64,000 nucleotides of DNA, taken from assembly GCA_937926105.1 (NCBI GenBank), contig CALANS010000211.1, positions 62,001 to 126,000 of the forward strand. Reading direction: 5' to 3'. Numbering within the stretch: the first letter of the stretch is position 1; each line of letters opens with the position of its first letter. Under the pieces are notes generated by a model that was not told the origin of the DNA, ran no database searches, and was given only the letters and a program-made list of their open reading frames with translations. Of the stretch, positions 35,633 to 44,281 are shown piece after piece. The position numbers and the translations under genes were made by a program. This DNA comes from an uncultured Actinomycetes bacterium (GTDB taxonomy: Bacteria; Actinomycetota; Actinomycetes; Mycobacteriales; Nakamurellaceae).

Positions 35633-35648
35633 TGGAACGAGTATTCCA
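35633..35648. promoter_or_regulatory. Palindrome of IclR-like half-sites between divergent genes
   Basis: TGGAA-CGAGTA-TTCCA is a 16-bp inverted repeat lying between the leftward amidohydrolase and the rightward SpoU-type methyltransferase. The half-site resembles the E. coli IclR consensus (TGGAA...TTCCA). It does not match the TTCAY-N3-RTGAA palindromes of the main locus, so a different regulator is possible. Confidence 0.4.
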
Positions 35649-35690
35649 TTTGACGATGCATCACGGCGCGGCGGGAAGGTTGGCACGCCG

Positions 35691-36524
35691 GTGAGGGACA
35701 ATGCGGACGTGGACGACCTGATCACCAGCTTCACCAACCCGCTGGTCAAACGAATCCGCGCGCTGACCGACCGCAAGCATCGACGTCGGGAGGGTGCGTT
35801 CCTGGTGGAGGGACTGCAACCCGTCTGGCGGGCGGTGACGGCGAACTGGCCGCTCGACACCCTGGTGGTGGCGCCGGACCTGCTCACCAACGAGCGCGCC
35901 CAGCAGATGGTGGCCGAGCAGCAGGATCGTGGGGTGCGGGTCGTCCGGGTCAGCGCCGACGTGTTCGCCAGAGTGTCGGACCGCGACGGCCCTGCCGGCC
36001 TGCTGGCGATCGTGGGCGGTGCTGTCGCGGAGCTGGATGCATTCCGGACCGCGGCGCCCGGCCCGGTCGTCGCGCTGCACCGGGCCGCTAATCCCGGCAA
36101 CGTGGGCACGATCCTGCGGGCCGCCGACGCCGCGGGCGCCGCCGGGCTCATCCTCGTGGGGCACAGCGCCGACCCGTTGTCCCCAACCGCGGTGAAGGCG
36201 AGCATGGGATCGGTGTTCGCCGTGCCGACCGCACATACCGGCGACACCGAGGCCCTGTTCGCCTGGGCCGGACGGCACGCGCGCCCCGTCGTCGCTGTCA
36301 CCGGCCACGCGAGGAACACGCTGTGGCGCACCGAACTGCCACCCGAGGGCGTCCTGTTGTTGGGCAGCGAGGGGGACGGGCTGCCCGACCACGTTGCCGA
36401 ACGGTGTGAGCATCAGGTGTCCATCCCGATGGTGGGCACCGCCGAATCGCTGAACCTGGCGACCGCCGCGTCGGTGATGCTGTACGAGATGATGCGCCGG
36501 CGCAACGCGGGCAACGATCAGTGA
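35691..36524 (+). CDS. TrmH/SpoU-family RNA 2'-O-methyltransferase
   Basis: The protein of about 277 residues has an N-terminal substrate-binding domain (SFTNPLVKRIRALTDRKHRRREGAFLVEG is recognisable as the SpoU 'substrate binding' type) and the knotted SPOUT motifs NPGNVGTILRAADAAG, LLLGSEGDGL and IPMVGTAESLNLATAASV. It should methylate a ribose in rRNA or tRNA with S-adenosylmethionine. Start GTG at 35691 was chosen with GGGAAGG upstream; GTG at 35709 is an alternative. Its stop overlaps the beta-mannosidase start (GTGA). Confidence 0.88.
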   Translation: MRDNADVDDLITSFTNPLVKRIRALTDRKHRRREGAFLVEGLQPVWRAVTANWPLDTLVVAPDLLTNERAQQMVAEQQDRGVRVVRVSADVFARVSDRDGPAGLLAIVGGAVAELDAFRTAAPGPVVALHRAANPGNVGTILRAADAAGAAGLILVGHSADPLSPTAVKASMGSVFAVPTAHTGDTEALFAWAGRHARPVVAVTGHARNTLWRTELPPEGVLLLGSEGDGLPDHVAERCEHQVSIPMVGTAESLNLATAASVMLYEMMRRRNAGNDQ

Positions 36525-39049
36525 CGCCCCCGGTATCGCCGCTGCGATGCACCCCGCTGCGCGGCTGGACGGTGCGGCCCGACCCCGACGGCCCGACTCC
36601 CATGACGCCTCAAGCGGAGTCGTTGCGACACGCCAGCATTCCAGCGACGGTGCCCGGCGCCGTGCACGGCGATCTGATGGACGCCGGGCTCATTCCAGAC
36701 CCGCTGCGCGAAGCCCACGAACTCGATGTCGCCTGGGTTAGTCACACCGACTGGGTGTACGAGTGCGCGGTGCCCGCTGTGGAACCGGGCGAGCGCGTCG
36801 ACCTGGTCTTCGACGGGCTGGACACGGTCGCGCGCATCGAACTGGGCGGCGTCGAGATCGGCCGATCCCGCAACATGCACCGCAGCTATCGGTACGACGT
36901 GACCGACGCGGTACGCGCCGGCGCCAGCACCTTCGGGGTGCACCTGTCGTCGGCGTACACGGAGGCGGAGGCGCTACGCGCCCGGCTGGGCCCGCGGCCC
37001 AACGCGTACCCCGAACCGTTCAACTTCATCCGGAAGATGGCCTGCAGCTTCGGGTGGGACTGGGGCCCGACGGTGGTCGGCGCCGGCATCTGGCGCCCGG
37101 CGCGACTGGAGACATGGACCCGCGCCCGGATCGCGCGACTGCGCCCGCTGGCCGACGTCACCGGTGGGAGCGGCATCCTGGTCGTGCACCTGGACGTCGA
37201 GCGCGCCACGTCGGGCCTCGATGCGGCCTTGGTCGCCGAGGTGGCGCTGGACGGGATTCCGATGGCACGAAGGGGGCTCGGCCCCGGCGCGTCGAGCACC
37301 GAGGTCCGGATCGTGGTGCCCGAGGCCCGACTGTGGCAGCCGACGGGTTACGGCCCGCCGGAGCGCTACCGGCTGGAGGTTCGGTTGCTCGGCCGGGACG
37401 GCGCGCTGCTGGACCTTGCCGAGCGCTGGATCGGCTTCCGGCACGTTGAGCTGGACCGGACCGCCGACGATGCCGGCACCCCGTTCCTGTTTCACGTCAA
37501 CGGATCCCCGGTGTTGGTCAAGGCGGTGAACTGGATTCCCGGCGATGTGCTGCCGGGTCGGATGACTCGCCAGCGGTACGAGAGTCTGTTGCGGCAGGCG
37601 GTCGATGCCGGGGTCAATTTGATCCGGGTGTGGGGTGGTGGACTGTACGAGTCCGACGACTTCTACGACCTGTGCGACGGACTGGGACTGCTGGTGTGGC
37701 AGGACTTCCCGTTTGCCTGCGCGGCGTACCCGGAGGACGAGCCGCTGCGCGGCGAGATCCTGGCGGAGGCGGCCGAGAATGTGACGCGGCTGGCTTCGCA
37801 TCCGAGCCTGGTGGTGTGGAACGGCAACAACGAGAACCTCTGGCTGCGCGAGGCCGAGGGCTGGGCGGATCAGCCCGGCGGCGATCTGCCGTGGGGACGG
37901 CGCTACTACTTCGAGGATCTGCCTCGCATTGTCGCCGAACTCGACCCGTCCCGGCCGTACACCCCAGGCAGTCCGTGGTCCGGCGACCCGTCTCGCCCGC
38001 CGAACGATCCGGCGCACCAGACGTTCCACTCCTGGGACGTCTGGAACCGGCAGGACTATGTGCATTACCGGGACAGCGCACCGCGATTCGTCGCCGAGTT
38101 CGGCTGGCAGGCGCCGCCCGCGTGGGCCACCCTGCGCGACGCCGTCAGCGACGACGCGCTGGATGTCGACTCTCCCGGCATGCGGCACCGGCAGAAGGCG
38201 ATCGGCGGCATGGACAAGCTGCGGCGGGGACTGCAGGCACACTTTCCAGAACCCGCCGATGTGCACGCCTGGCACTACCTGACCCAGCTGAATCAGGTTC
38301 GGGCCATCGAAACCGCCGTGCTGCATTGGCGGTCGCACTGGCCGCACACCGCCGGCACGATCCTGTGGCAACTCAACGACATCTGGCCGGCGCTGTCCTG
38401 GTCGGCGATCGACAGTGCCGGGCGCTGCAAGCCGCTTTATCATGCGCTGCGGGAGGTGTACGCGGAGCGTGCGCTGACGATCCAGCCGAGCGGCGACGCG
38501 CCGGCACTGTGCCTGCTCAATGATTCGGCCGACGGATGGGTCGGCAAGGCCGTGGTGCGCCGGGTGCGCGACGACGGCGCGGAAATGGCGGTGACGAGCG
38601 TTGCGGTGCATGCCGATCCGCGGTCGGTGGCACGAATCCCGTTACCCGCATCGGTCCTCGCATTCGAGGATCCCTCCGTCGAGGTGCTGGTGGCGGACGT
38701 CCAGGGCCGGCGTGCGCTTTGGTACGCCGGCGAGCCCACGGACGGCGCGTTCACGGGTGCACCACCGGACATCGAGGTATCGACGACCGACAGCGGGCTG
38801 GACATCACCGTCACCGCTACCACTCTGCTCCGGGACTTCCTGGTGCAGCCGGACCGCATGCACCCCGATGCCACCGCCGACCGCGGATTCTTCACGTTGC
38901 TACCGGGAGAGTCGACGACGGTGACGGTCCGCTGCGACGAACCCGCCGATCCCGAGGCGATCAACCGTCCATGGGCGATCGCGTGGCTGGACGAGGTCAT
39001 CCGCCCTCGATCGTCGACTTCCGCGCGTGGCGTTGCGGAAAGCCGCTGA
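36521..39049 (+). CDS. Glycoside hydrolase family 2 beta-mannosidase
   Basis: This 842-residue protein has the GH2 order: an N-terminal sugar-binding domain, an immunoglobulin-like domain, the catalytic TIM barrel and C-terminal domains. The acid/base is Glu438 in NGNNENLW and the nucleophile Glu526 in VAEFGWQ, a pattern typical of beta-mannosidases rather than beta-galactosidases. WGGGLYESDDFYD and WQLNDIWPALSW are further family blocks. No signal peptide is present, so it should act in the cytoplasm on imported mannosides. The start overlaps the methyltransferase stop, an unexpected coupling of unrelated functions. Confidence 0.92.
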   Translation: MTPPVSPLRCTPLRGWTVRPDPDGPTPMTPQAESLRHASIPATVPGAVHGDLMDAGLIPDPLREAHELDVAWVSHTDWVYECAVPAVEPGERVDLVFDGLDTVARIELGGVEIGRSRNMHRSYRYDVTDAVRAGASTFGVHLSSAYTEAEALRARLGPRPNAYPEPFNFIRKMACSFGWDWGPTVVGAGIWRPARLETWTRARIARLRPLADVTGGSGILVVHLDVERATSGLDAALVAEVALDGIPMARRGLGPGASSTEVRIVVPEARLWQPTGYGPPERYRLEVRLLGRDGALLDLAERWIGFRHVELDRTADDAGTPFLFHVNGSPVLVKAVNWIPGDVLPGRMTRQRYESLLRQAVDAGVNLIRVWGGGLYESDDFYDLCDGLGLLVWQDFPFACAAYPEDEPLRGEILAEAAENVTRLASHPSLVVWNGNNENLWLREAEGWADQPGGDLPWGRRYYFEDLPRIVAELDPSRPYTPGSPWSGDPSRPPNDPAHQTFHSWDVWNRQDYVHYRDSAPRFVAEFGWQAPPAWATLRDAVSDDALDVDSPGMRHRQKAIGGMDKLRRGLQAHFPEPADVHAWHYLTQLNQVRAIETAVLHWRSHWPHTAGTILWQLNDIWPALSWSAIDSAGRCKPLYHALREVYAERALTIQPSGDAPALCLLNDSADGWVGKAVVRRVRDDGAEMAVTSVAVHADPRSVARIPLPASVLAFEDPSVEVLVADVQGRRALWYAGEPTDGAFTGAPPDIEVSTTDSGLDITVTATTLLRDFLVQPDRMHPDATADRGFFTLLPGESTTVTVRCDEPADPEAINRPWAIAWLDEVIRPRSSTSARGVAESR

Positions 39050-39102
39050 CACGGTACCCTGCCGTCGAGCATCTACGGCGGTAGACGCGAAGGGGGAGCG
39101 AC

Positions 39103-39591
39103 ATGCGCGCACGGACCACTGCGGTACTCACGGTATTGGTGACGATGTTGTTGGGGGTCGTCGCCGTGCCGGCGTCCGCGTCGACGCCAGTGGGCGGGCA
39201 GCCCATCATCAGTGGTGGCGTGAACAGCCACTGCACTGGGAGCCTGCTCGCCACGGAGAAGATCGGCACGCTGAGTCAGGGCGGAGGGCAACAGGTCGGG
39301 CACATCAAGGTCTACTACAGCTCCGCCAACAATGGCACGAACTGCGTGCAGGTCTTCACCGATATCGGTGGCCCCCGCCATATCCGGGCAGACCTTTACA
39401 TAGCCAGCAGTGGCAATGACACGACGGCACAGATCGCGGCGCACTTCCGCGATGACGGGAACTACTCCCACTACGCCGGCGGCGTGTATGCGATGGGTAC
39501 CAATGGTCGGTGCATCAGCTGGCGCGGCACCGTGTGGAACGGCGGGCACCCCTACTACAACCAGTCCTGGAGCTGGGTGTTCTGCGGCTGA
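39103..39591 (+). CDS. Small secreted protein resembling spore-associated protein A
   Basis: The 162-residue product has a Sec signal peptide (basic start, hydrophobic core LTVLVTMLLGVVA, cleavage probably after PASA) and a mature part rich in Gly, Asn, Ser and aromatic residues. The segment HIKVYYSSANNGTNCVQV with YSHYAGGVYA and NGRCISWRG resembles actinobacterial spore-associated proteins, with cysteines likely to form disulfides. Start ATG after GGGGGAG. The function is unknown; an extracellular or surface role is suggested only by the signal peptide. Confidence 0.7.
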   Translation: MRARTTAVLTVLVTMLLGVVAVPASASTPVGGQPIISGGVNSHCTGSLLATEKIGTLSQGGGQQVGHIKVYYSSANNGTNCVQVFTDIGGPRHIRADLYIASSGNDTTAQIAAHFRDDGNYSHYAGGVYAMGTNGRCISWRGTVWNGGHPYYNQSWSWVFCG

Positions 39592-39854
39592 GGCTGGACC
39601 GGGTGTTCCACCGGTCGACCCGCGGCTGGCCGGGATCCGCGCGTCACTATGGCAGCTCCCTGTCGGTCTGTATGGGTCCAGCCGCGGTTCAGTGGCTGCG
39701 GAAGGCCTCCTCCAGCCACCAGGACAATCCGACCGTGATCCGCGTCGATCAGCAACGGCCTGGACGCGCCGCGCGGTGCCCCGGGTAGCCAGCGAGGGGC
39801 CACCCGCTCCCGGAGCGTGGTGGGCCGGTGACGTCGGACGGGGTGTGCGCGGGT
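39592..39854. other. Intergenic region with a long-range stem
   Basis: No credible gene is seen between the secreted protein and the tRNA promoter. CCGCGGCTGG (39620-39629) and CCAGCCGCGG (39678-39687) are a perfect 10-bp inverted repeat with a 48-nt loop; GGCTGGACC/GGTCCAGCC (39592-39600 and 39675-39683) is an alternative pairing. These could form the 3' end structure of the upstream transcript. Confidence 0.3.
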
Positions 39855-39884
39855 TGGGACCGCGCCGCTTCGTCGCGTAAAGTG
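39855..39884 (+). promoter_or_regulatory. Candidate promoter of tRNA-Leu
   Basis: TTGGGA (39855-39860) and TAAAGT (39879-39884) are separated by 18 bp and lie about 31 bp before the mature tRNA start, a normal distance for a stable RNA promoter in this GC-rich background. Confidence 0.45.
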
Positions 39885-39915
39885 GCAGCGCACGGCCGTG
39901 ATGGTCGGCACCACT

Positions 39916-39998
39916 GTCCGGGTGGCGGAATGGCAGACGCGCTAGCTTGAGGTGCTAGTGCCCGCAAGGGCGTGGGGGTTCAAGTCCCCCCTCGGACA
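39916..39998 (+). tRNA. tRNA-Leu (anticodon GAG)
   Basis: The acceptor stem GTCCGGG pairs with CTCGGAC (39991-39997), with discriminator A at 39998. The anticodon stem CTAGC/GCTAG flanks loop TTGAGGT, giving anticodon GAG at 39949-39951. A long variable arm (TGCCCGCAAGGGCGT) and the T-arm GGGGG-TTCAAGT-CCCCC complete a class II tRNA of 83 nt. CCA is not encoded. Confidence 0.96.
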
Positions 39999-40059
39999 CG
40001 CTTATTAGTGCTGGTCAGCTCGACTCTTCGATCACAAGTAGTGAACGGACCCCGCCTCT

Positions 40060-41172
40060 TCACAAGATCGCTGCGATGTGGCGTTCGATCTCCGCGATGG
40101 CATCCGATGCGGCGTGTCTCGTGACGTCGATGGCCCGGTCCCTATCGCCCAGAGCATCCAGATGCGCCTGGTCGGCGAGCGCCCGGGCCACCACCTCCTC
40201 CAGCAGCTTCGGGTTCGCACCTGCCAGGTCATCACCGGCAAGGAGGGGTGGCCGACCCAGCAACCGCTCGCGCCCGTGCGCGCGCAGGGTGGCGGCGTCC
40301 GCACGCAGCCGCAGAACCCTCACCGGCGCCGCGGGGAGGTGCTCCGGCAGTATTTGTTCATCGCTGCCGCCCAGATGGGCACTGGCGATCAATAGACCCA
40401 CCTGCTGCGCCGCCAGGTATTCGTGCAGTGCCACAAACTGCCTGATCGCCAGTACAGACCTCGACCCGTCGGCGGCGACCGGGCCGTCGATGAAGCACAG
40501 TTGGTCGATATCGACGAATCCGGTCCGCTGTCCTGCGCGCCACCTGTTCTGCGCCAACCCGAATCCGAGCGTGGACGAACCCGTCAGCCGCGGGCCGGTG
40601 ACCATCACCACCGGGAGCGTCGCAGCGGACGGGCCTCGACCCTGTCGGGGGGACGCGGTGCTCGCGACGGTCACGTACTCGCGCAGGCGTGAGGTTACTT
40701 GGGGGACAGTGAGCCCCGACGTCTCAACGACCGCATCTACAAACGGTGCACGCCGCAGTGTCGCGTCCTCGGCCACTACCTCGGCGGCGGTCTCGTCGCC
40801 CCAGCCACGCGCCGTGATGCGCGCCCTCAGCGCGGTCGCGCCGGGCGAGATCAGGCACAGCGTCAATCCGACCGTCCCGGTGGATTCCAGATCTGGCCGG
40901 GCCGCGGTATCGATGACGCCCGACACCACCAGAACCTGCGCGCCCGCCGCGGCATACCCCGGGACCAGCGACGCCAGCGCACGGGCCTTCAACTGATCAC
41001 GCCGAGGATCGGCATCGATGGCCGGATAAACCATGCCGAGTTGATCGATATCAACGTACGCGGCCGACACTCCCTGGCCGGCCAGTGATTGGAACAGTGC
41101 CCAAGCCGTCACCGACTTCCCTGCACCCGCTGCACCACACACCCAGAAGACCGGCAGCCGCGTCGGATCCAC
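40060..41172 (-). CDS. P-loop kinase-like protein with two tandem NTPase-like halves
   Basis: The 370-residue protein is an internal duplication. The first half has Walker A GAAGAGKS (residues 13-20) and YVDIDQLG at 39-46. The second half has GPRLTGSST (193-201), where the P-loop lysine is missing, and the matching FVDIDQLC at 219-226. Each half continues with a helical and nucleotide-kinase-like region. A functional P-loop in one half and a degenerate one in the other suggests one catalytic and one structural or regulatory domain. It starts with GTG. Substrate unknown. It lies leftward, facing the tRNA. Confidence 0.7.
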   Translation of the reverse strand: MDPTRLPVFWVCGAAGAGKSVTAWALFQSLAGQGVSAAYVDIDQLGMVYPAIDADPRRDQLKARALASLVPGYAAAGAQVLVVSGVIDTAARPDLESTGTVGLTLCLISPGATALRARITARGWGDETAAEVVAEDATLRRAPFVDAVVETSGLTVPQVTSRLREYVTVASTASPRQGRGPSAATLPVVMVTGPRLTGSSTLGFGLAQNRWRAGQRTGFVDIDQLCFIDGPVAADGSRSVLAIRQFVALHEYLAAQQVGLLIASAHLGGSDEQILPEHLPAAPVRVLRLRADAATLRAHGRERLLGRPPLLAGDDLAGANPKLLEEVVARALADQAHLDALGDRDRAIDVTRHAASDAIAEIERHIAAIL

Positions 41173-41317
41173 CCGACGAGCCTAGAAACCGCCGATCACA
41201 AAGTCCACCGGGTTAACCGCCAGCAAGAACGGTGACGGTGGCGCGTTCCGAGCTGTCGCGAATGGGCGGGTCGCGCGAGACCGGCGGTCCTGATCGCTGG
41301 CCGGCGACCGGCGATTT

Positions 41318-41812
41318 CTACGCGTTCAGCTGTGCCAGCAGATCGTCGAGCTGACCGAAGGTCTCGTGCGTCGCATCGGCGGCGCCGGTGCCGGCCGCGT
41401 CGAGGGCTTCCTTCGAGGGATAGACCTCGACCATGGTGAGCAGGGTGGTGCCGTCCCTGTCCTCGAACGTGACCGTGGTGACGGAGCTGTTCTGGCCCCC
41501 TTCATCGTTCGTCCACACGATGCGCGAGGGCGGCGTCACTTCGAGATATGTGCCGAAGAACACCATGCCGTCACCGAAGTCGAGGCGGTAGCTGCCGCCG
41601 GTGCGCGCATCCATCTCCAGGGAGTGCAGTGTCATGCCCATCGACTGCGGAACCCACCACTTGCGAAACAGCTCGGGCTTCGTCCACGCGTCGAACACCA
41701 GGCCCGCGGGCCCGTTGAAGGTGCGCGTGACCACGAGTTCGCGATCCGACCTGCGTTCCACGATCACGCGATTCCGCTTGGCCGCGGGATCGCTAGTGCT
41801 GCGTGCGTTCAT
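41318..41812 (-). CDS. SRPBCC (AHSA1-type) protein
   Basis: This 164-residue protein is a START/SRPBCC-fold member of the AHSA1 group, with VTRTFNGPAGLVFDAWTKPELFRKWW and GGSYRLDFGDG as hallmarks and a C-terminal HETFGQLDDLLAQL helix. Such proteins bind hydrophobic ligands and often sit beside an ArsR-like regulator, as here. Its ATG lies 20 nt inside the 3' end of the regulator gene, so the two are cotranslated. Confidence 0.88.
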   Translation of the reverse strand: MNARSTSDPAAKRNRVIVERRSDRELVVTRTFNGPAGLVFDAWTKPELFRKWWVPQSMGMTLHSLEMDARTGGSYRLDFGDGMVFFGTYLEVTPPSRIVWTNDEGGQNSSVTTVTFEDRDGTTLLTMVEVYPSKEALDAAGTGAADATHETFGQLDDLLAQLNA

Positions 41813-42155
41813 CGATCTGCTCCTGACGTTTGAGGTCTTCGACGATGTCGTCCAATGCGCCAAAGCGCGCATCCCACAGTTCCTGGTACCGCTGGATCCA
41901 TGCCGCCACTTCCTCGAGGCGGCGCGTGCCGATCCGGCAGTTCCGGACCCGCCCGACCTTCTCGGTGGTGACCAGTCCCGCGCACTCCAGCACGCGCACG
42001 TGCTTGCGCATGCCGGTGAGCGTCATGTGGAACCCGTCGGCAAGATCCGTGATTGAGGCTTCCGAACGGCCGAGCCGCTCGAGCACGCCTCGTCGCGTCG
42101 AGTCGGCCAGCGCCACGAACGCGGCATCAAGGCTGCCCTGCCGATACTGAACCAT
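41793..42155 (-). CDS. ArsR-family winged-helix regulator (SRPBCC-associated)
   Basis: The 120-residue protein is a small winged-helix repressor: VALADSTRRGVLERL, then the recognition helix region DGFHMTLTGMRKHVRVLECAGLV. No metal-binding CxC motif is present, so it does not look like a metal sensor. It starts at the ATG that lies inside a palindrome (ATACTGAAC-N6-GTTCAGTAT), suggesting autoregulation. It is paired with the AHSA1-type gene, a common arrangement in which the regulator and ligand-binding protein form one operon. Confidence 0.9.
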   Translation of the reverse strand: MVQYRQGSLDAAFVALADSTRRGVLERLGRSEASITDLADGFHMTLTGMRKHVRVLECAGLVTTEKVGRVRNCRIGTRRLEEVAAWIQRYQELWDARFGALDDIVEDLKRQEQIDERTQH

Positions 42156-42167
42156 ATAGTTCAGTAT
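42144..42167. promoter_or_regulatory. Operator palindrome over the ArsR-type start codon
   Basis: ATACTGAAC (42144-42152) and GTTCAGTAT (42159-42167) are perfectly inverted 9-bp arms around CATATA, which contains the start codon of the regulator. Full symmetry and placement over the start strongly suggest an autoregulatory operator. Confidence 0.7.
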
Positions 42168-42410
42168 TTAATCACGCGGCTGGGCGGCACGCAAGGAGCG
42201 CTTCCATCGTTCCCCGTCGCTTCTTCGGAACCTCCGTGCTCCGCCGCGATAGAGGCACCCCGTGTCCGGATGGCTCGGCGAACGGAACTCACGATGGAGA
42301 CGTCCGCACTCCGATCAGCGATCGGTATCAGAGTCCGTGCTGCACCCACGACCCCGGGCGAATACGCTGGAGGCAGCAGAGCATCGCGTCGGCGACGGGA
42401 GGTTCCACAC

Positions 42411-42593
42411 GTGAAACGCCAACCCCATACCCGACTGCGATGTGATCAGCGAACCAAGCGCGATTACACGCGCCTGCCAGCCGACCGCCCCGATCTCGAC
42501 CAGTTGTTCATCGGCGTCGACGTCAGCAATACGGCCCCACCCGGAACAGATGCGACCGAAGCCGCCTGGGTCGTGCGGTACAGCAACGGCTAA
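42411..42593 (+). CDS. Small hypothetical protein (60 residues)
   Basis: A GTG-initiated frame with GGGAGG 8 nt upstream encodes 60 residues rich in Arg, Asp, Pro and Thr. There is no signal peptide or recognised family. The good ribosome site supports translation; the basic first half and acidic second half give no clue to function. It may be spurious, because the region between the two minus-strand genes is otherwise empty. Confidence 0.4.
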   Translation: MKRQPHTRLRCDQRTKRDYTRLPADRPDLDQLFIGVDVSNTAPPGTDATEAAWVVRYSNG

Positions 42594-42617
42594 TCCCCGG
42601 CACGATCCGGTATGTAT

Positions 42618-42989
42618 TCACCGCGGCCCGCCAAGGTGGGCCCCGTCTCCTACCTCGCGCGCCTCGCGGAGCCATCCGAGGAACACTCCGTCCATCTCAC
42701 CGGGCGCGGTGATGCGGAAGTGGTGCACGTAGAGCCTGGCCGTGTAGGGCGATACGTGGGTGATGCGTCGGTCTTCGACGACGCGCTGCAGATCGAGATA
42801 TCCGACGAGTCCTCGCTGGTCCGGTCGGGCGCCGGCGAAGCCACGGCGCGAGCCCTTGAAGGTGATCGTCGTTTTCGATGGCGCGTACCGAACCGGCCCC
42901 ATGGAGGTCAGCAGGTCCACGAACCGGCGGTACAGCGCGACCGATTCCTCGGGTTTGCCATTCATGTGATCGTCGACAGTCCAGTCCAT
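42618..42989 (-). CDS. DUF5655-like protein
   Basis: The protein of about 123 residues starts at MDWTVDDHM. It has FVDLLTSMGPVRYAPSKTTITFKGSRRGFAG and a C-terminal YVHHFRITAPGEMD, which fit the DUF5655 domain found in small actinobacterial proteins and fused to restriction-related proteins elsewhere. An alternative start at GTG 42998 adds three residues. No neighbour suggests a partner. The function is unknown. Confidence 0.65.
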   Translation of the reverse strand: MDWTVDDHMNGKPEESVALYRRFVDLLTSMGPVRYAPSKTTITFKGSRRGFAGARPDQRGLVGYLDLQRVVEDRRITHVSPYTARLYVHHFRITAPGEMDGVFLGWLREAREVGDGAHLGGPR

Positions 42990-43080
42990 GACGAGGACAC
43001 TATGTCGCCGGACGTGCAGCAGGGCACTCCCGGATGGCCGCCACCAGGTCGCTGTCTGGGCTGACCGGTAGCGTGATCGG

Positions 43081-43266
43081 GTGCCGCGACTCGTCCTGCT
43101 CAACGGTGCGCCCGGAACCGGGAAGTCGACTGTGGCGCGTCGCTACGCCGAGCAGCACCCGCTGACGCCGGTGCTCGACATCGACCGCGTGCGGGGGCTG
43201 CTCGGACGCTGGCTCGACCAGCCGATTGAGGCCGGGTTGCGGCGACGGGCCAGCGGCCAGGCCCGG
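43081..43266 (+). pseudogene. Truncated P-loop kinase remnant
   Basis: The frame begins MPRLVLLNGAPGTGKSTVAR, a perfect Walker A of small AAA/nucleotide-kinase-like proteins, and continues TPVLDIDRVRGLLGRWLDQP for about 60 residues. It then runs antisense through the PAP2-type gene with atypical composition. The kinase is therefore cut off near residue 60, lacking the lid and C-terminal helices. A deletion that fused the two convergent genes is the simplest reading. Confidence 0.6.
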
Positions 43267-44139
43267 TCAGCCGCCGACCTCGTCGGGCAGTTCCCGCACC
43301 GCTCCGCCCGCTCGGTCCACCCCGGGCTCCTGCGTCGGCGCAGCCACCAGCGGTGCGGGTCGCCCATGCCAGCGCCGCCAACCGATCCGGGCCCCCGTCA
43401 CCAACCAGGCGCTGCCGATCAGCACGACGGCCGCCGCCAGGCAGTCCAGCCACCAGTGGTTGCCCGTCACCACCACCACGATCGCCGTGAGCACGGCGTG
43501 CACCGGCCCGAGGTATCGCCATCGGCCCCGGGCGATGCGCCAGACGTAGCAGCCCACCAGCAGCGCCCACGCCATGTGCACCGACGGCATCGCCGACAGC
43601 TCATCGGCCGCCAACCCGGCGCCGTACACCGACTGTCCGTACAGCAGGCCGGTATCCACCATCCCGGGCATCATCCGGGGCGGCGCCACCGGCATGAACT
43701 GGATCAGCAGGCAGACCAGCGTGGTGACCACCAGCACCCAGCGCACCGGTCGGTACTCGCCCCGGTGCCGCACGAACAACCAGATCAGAAAGGCGATGGT
43801 CGCTGGAAAGTGCACCCCCGCGTAGTACAGGTTGGCCGCCTGCACCACGACCGGGTAACCCAGGACCAGGTGCTGCATGCCCGCCTCGGAGGGCAGCGGC
43901 AGGTGTCGGTCGAAATCTTGGATCCATGCGGCTCGGTCCAGCGCTCCGGAGTTGCCGGTCAGCGCCACCCGACCGGCCAGCTGCCACAGGCCGTACAGCA
44001 CCAGCAGCATCGCCGCTTCCCGCAGGAAGGCGCCAACCGCCTTGGCCCGGGGCCGCGCCGCCAGAGCCAGGCCCGCCCCGAGGGCGCCCGCGACCGCGCC
44101 GACGCCGATGGCGCCTTCCCAGGGCAGTGCTAGAGCCAC
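43267..44139 (-). CDS. PAP2-superfamily membrane protein
   Basis: The 290-residue membrane protein has about six hydrophobic segments and the PAP2-type motifs AMPSVHMAWA and GNHWWLDC, which carry the catalytic histidines. It resembles the inositol-phosphoryl transferase/phosphatase branch (PAP2_3) common in actinobacteria. It should act at the membrane on a lipid phosphate. GTG start. The C-terminus ends next to the truncated kinase. Confidence 0.8.
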   Translation of the reverse strand: MALALPWEGAIGVGAVAGALGAGLALAARPRAKAVGAFLREAAMLLVLYGLWQLAGRVALTGNSGALDRAAWIQDFDRHLPLPSEAGMQHLVLGYPVVVQAANLYYAGVHFPATIAFLIWLFVRHRGEYRPVRWVLVVTTLVCLLIQFMPVAPPRMMPGMVDTGLLYGQSVYGAGLAADELSAMPSVHMAWALLVGCYVWRIARGRWRYLGPVHAVLTAIVVVVTGNHWWLDCLAAAVVLIGSAWLVTGARIGWRRWHGRPAPLVAAPTQEPGVDRAGGAVRELPDEVGG

Positions 44140-44281
44140 AAGCGATCACTATGCCGTGCACGCACGTCCCGCGCACCGTCGACCCGCCAAGGGCGGCGGG
44201 CGCCGGCCCGATGCGCGGGCCTTGTCCGGATACCGGCCCTGGTGCAGACTCCACGGCCGGGTCGATGGTAGGAAAGTGCCC

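Noticed and set aside
39916..39998. tRNA-Leu as the attachment site of an integrated element
   Set aside because: No integrase gene and no repeated copy of the tRNA 3' end was seen nearby.
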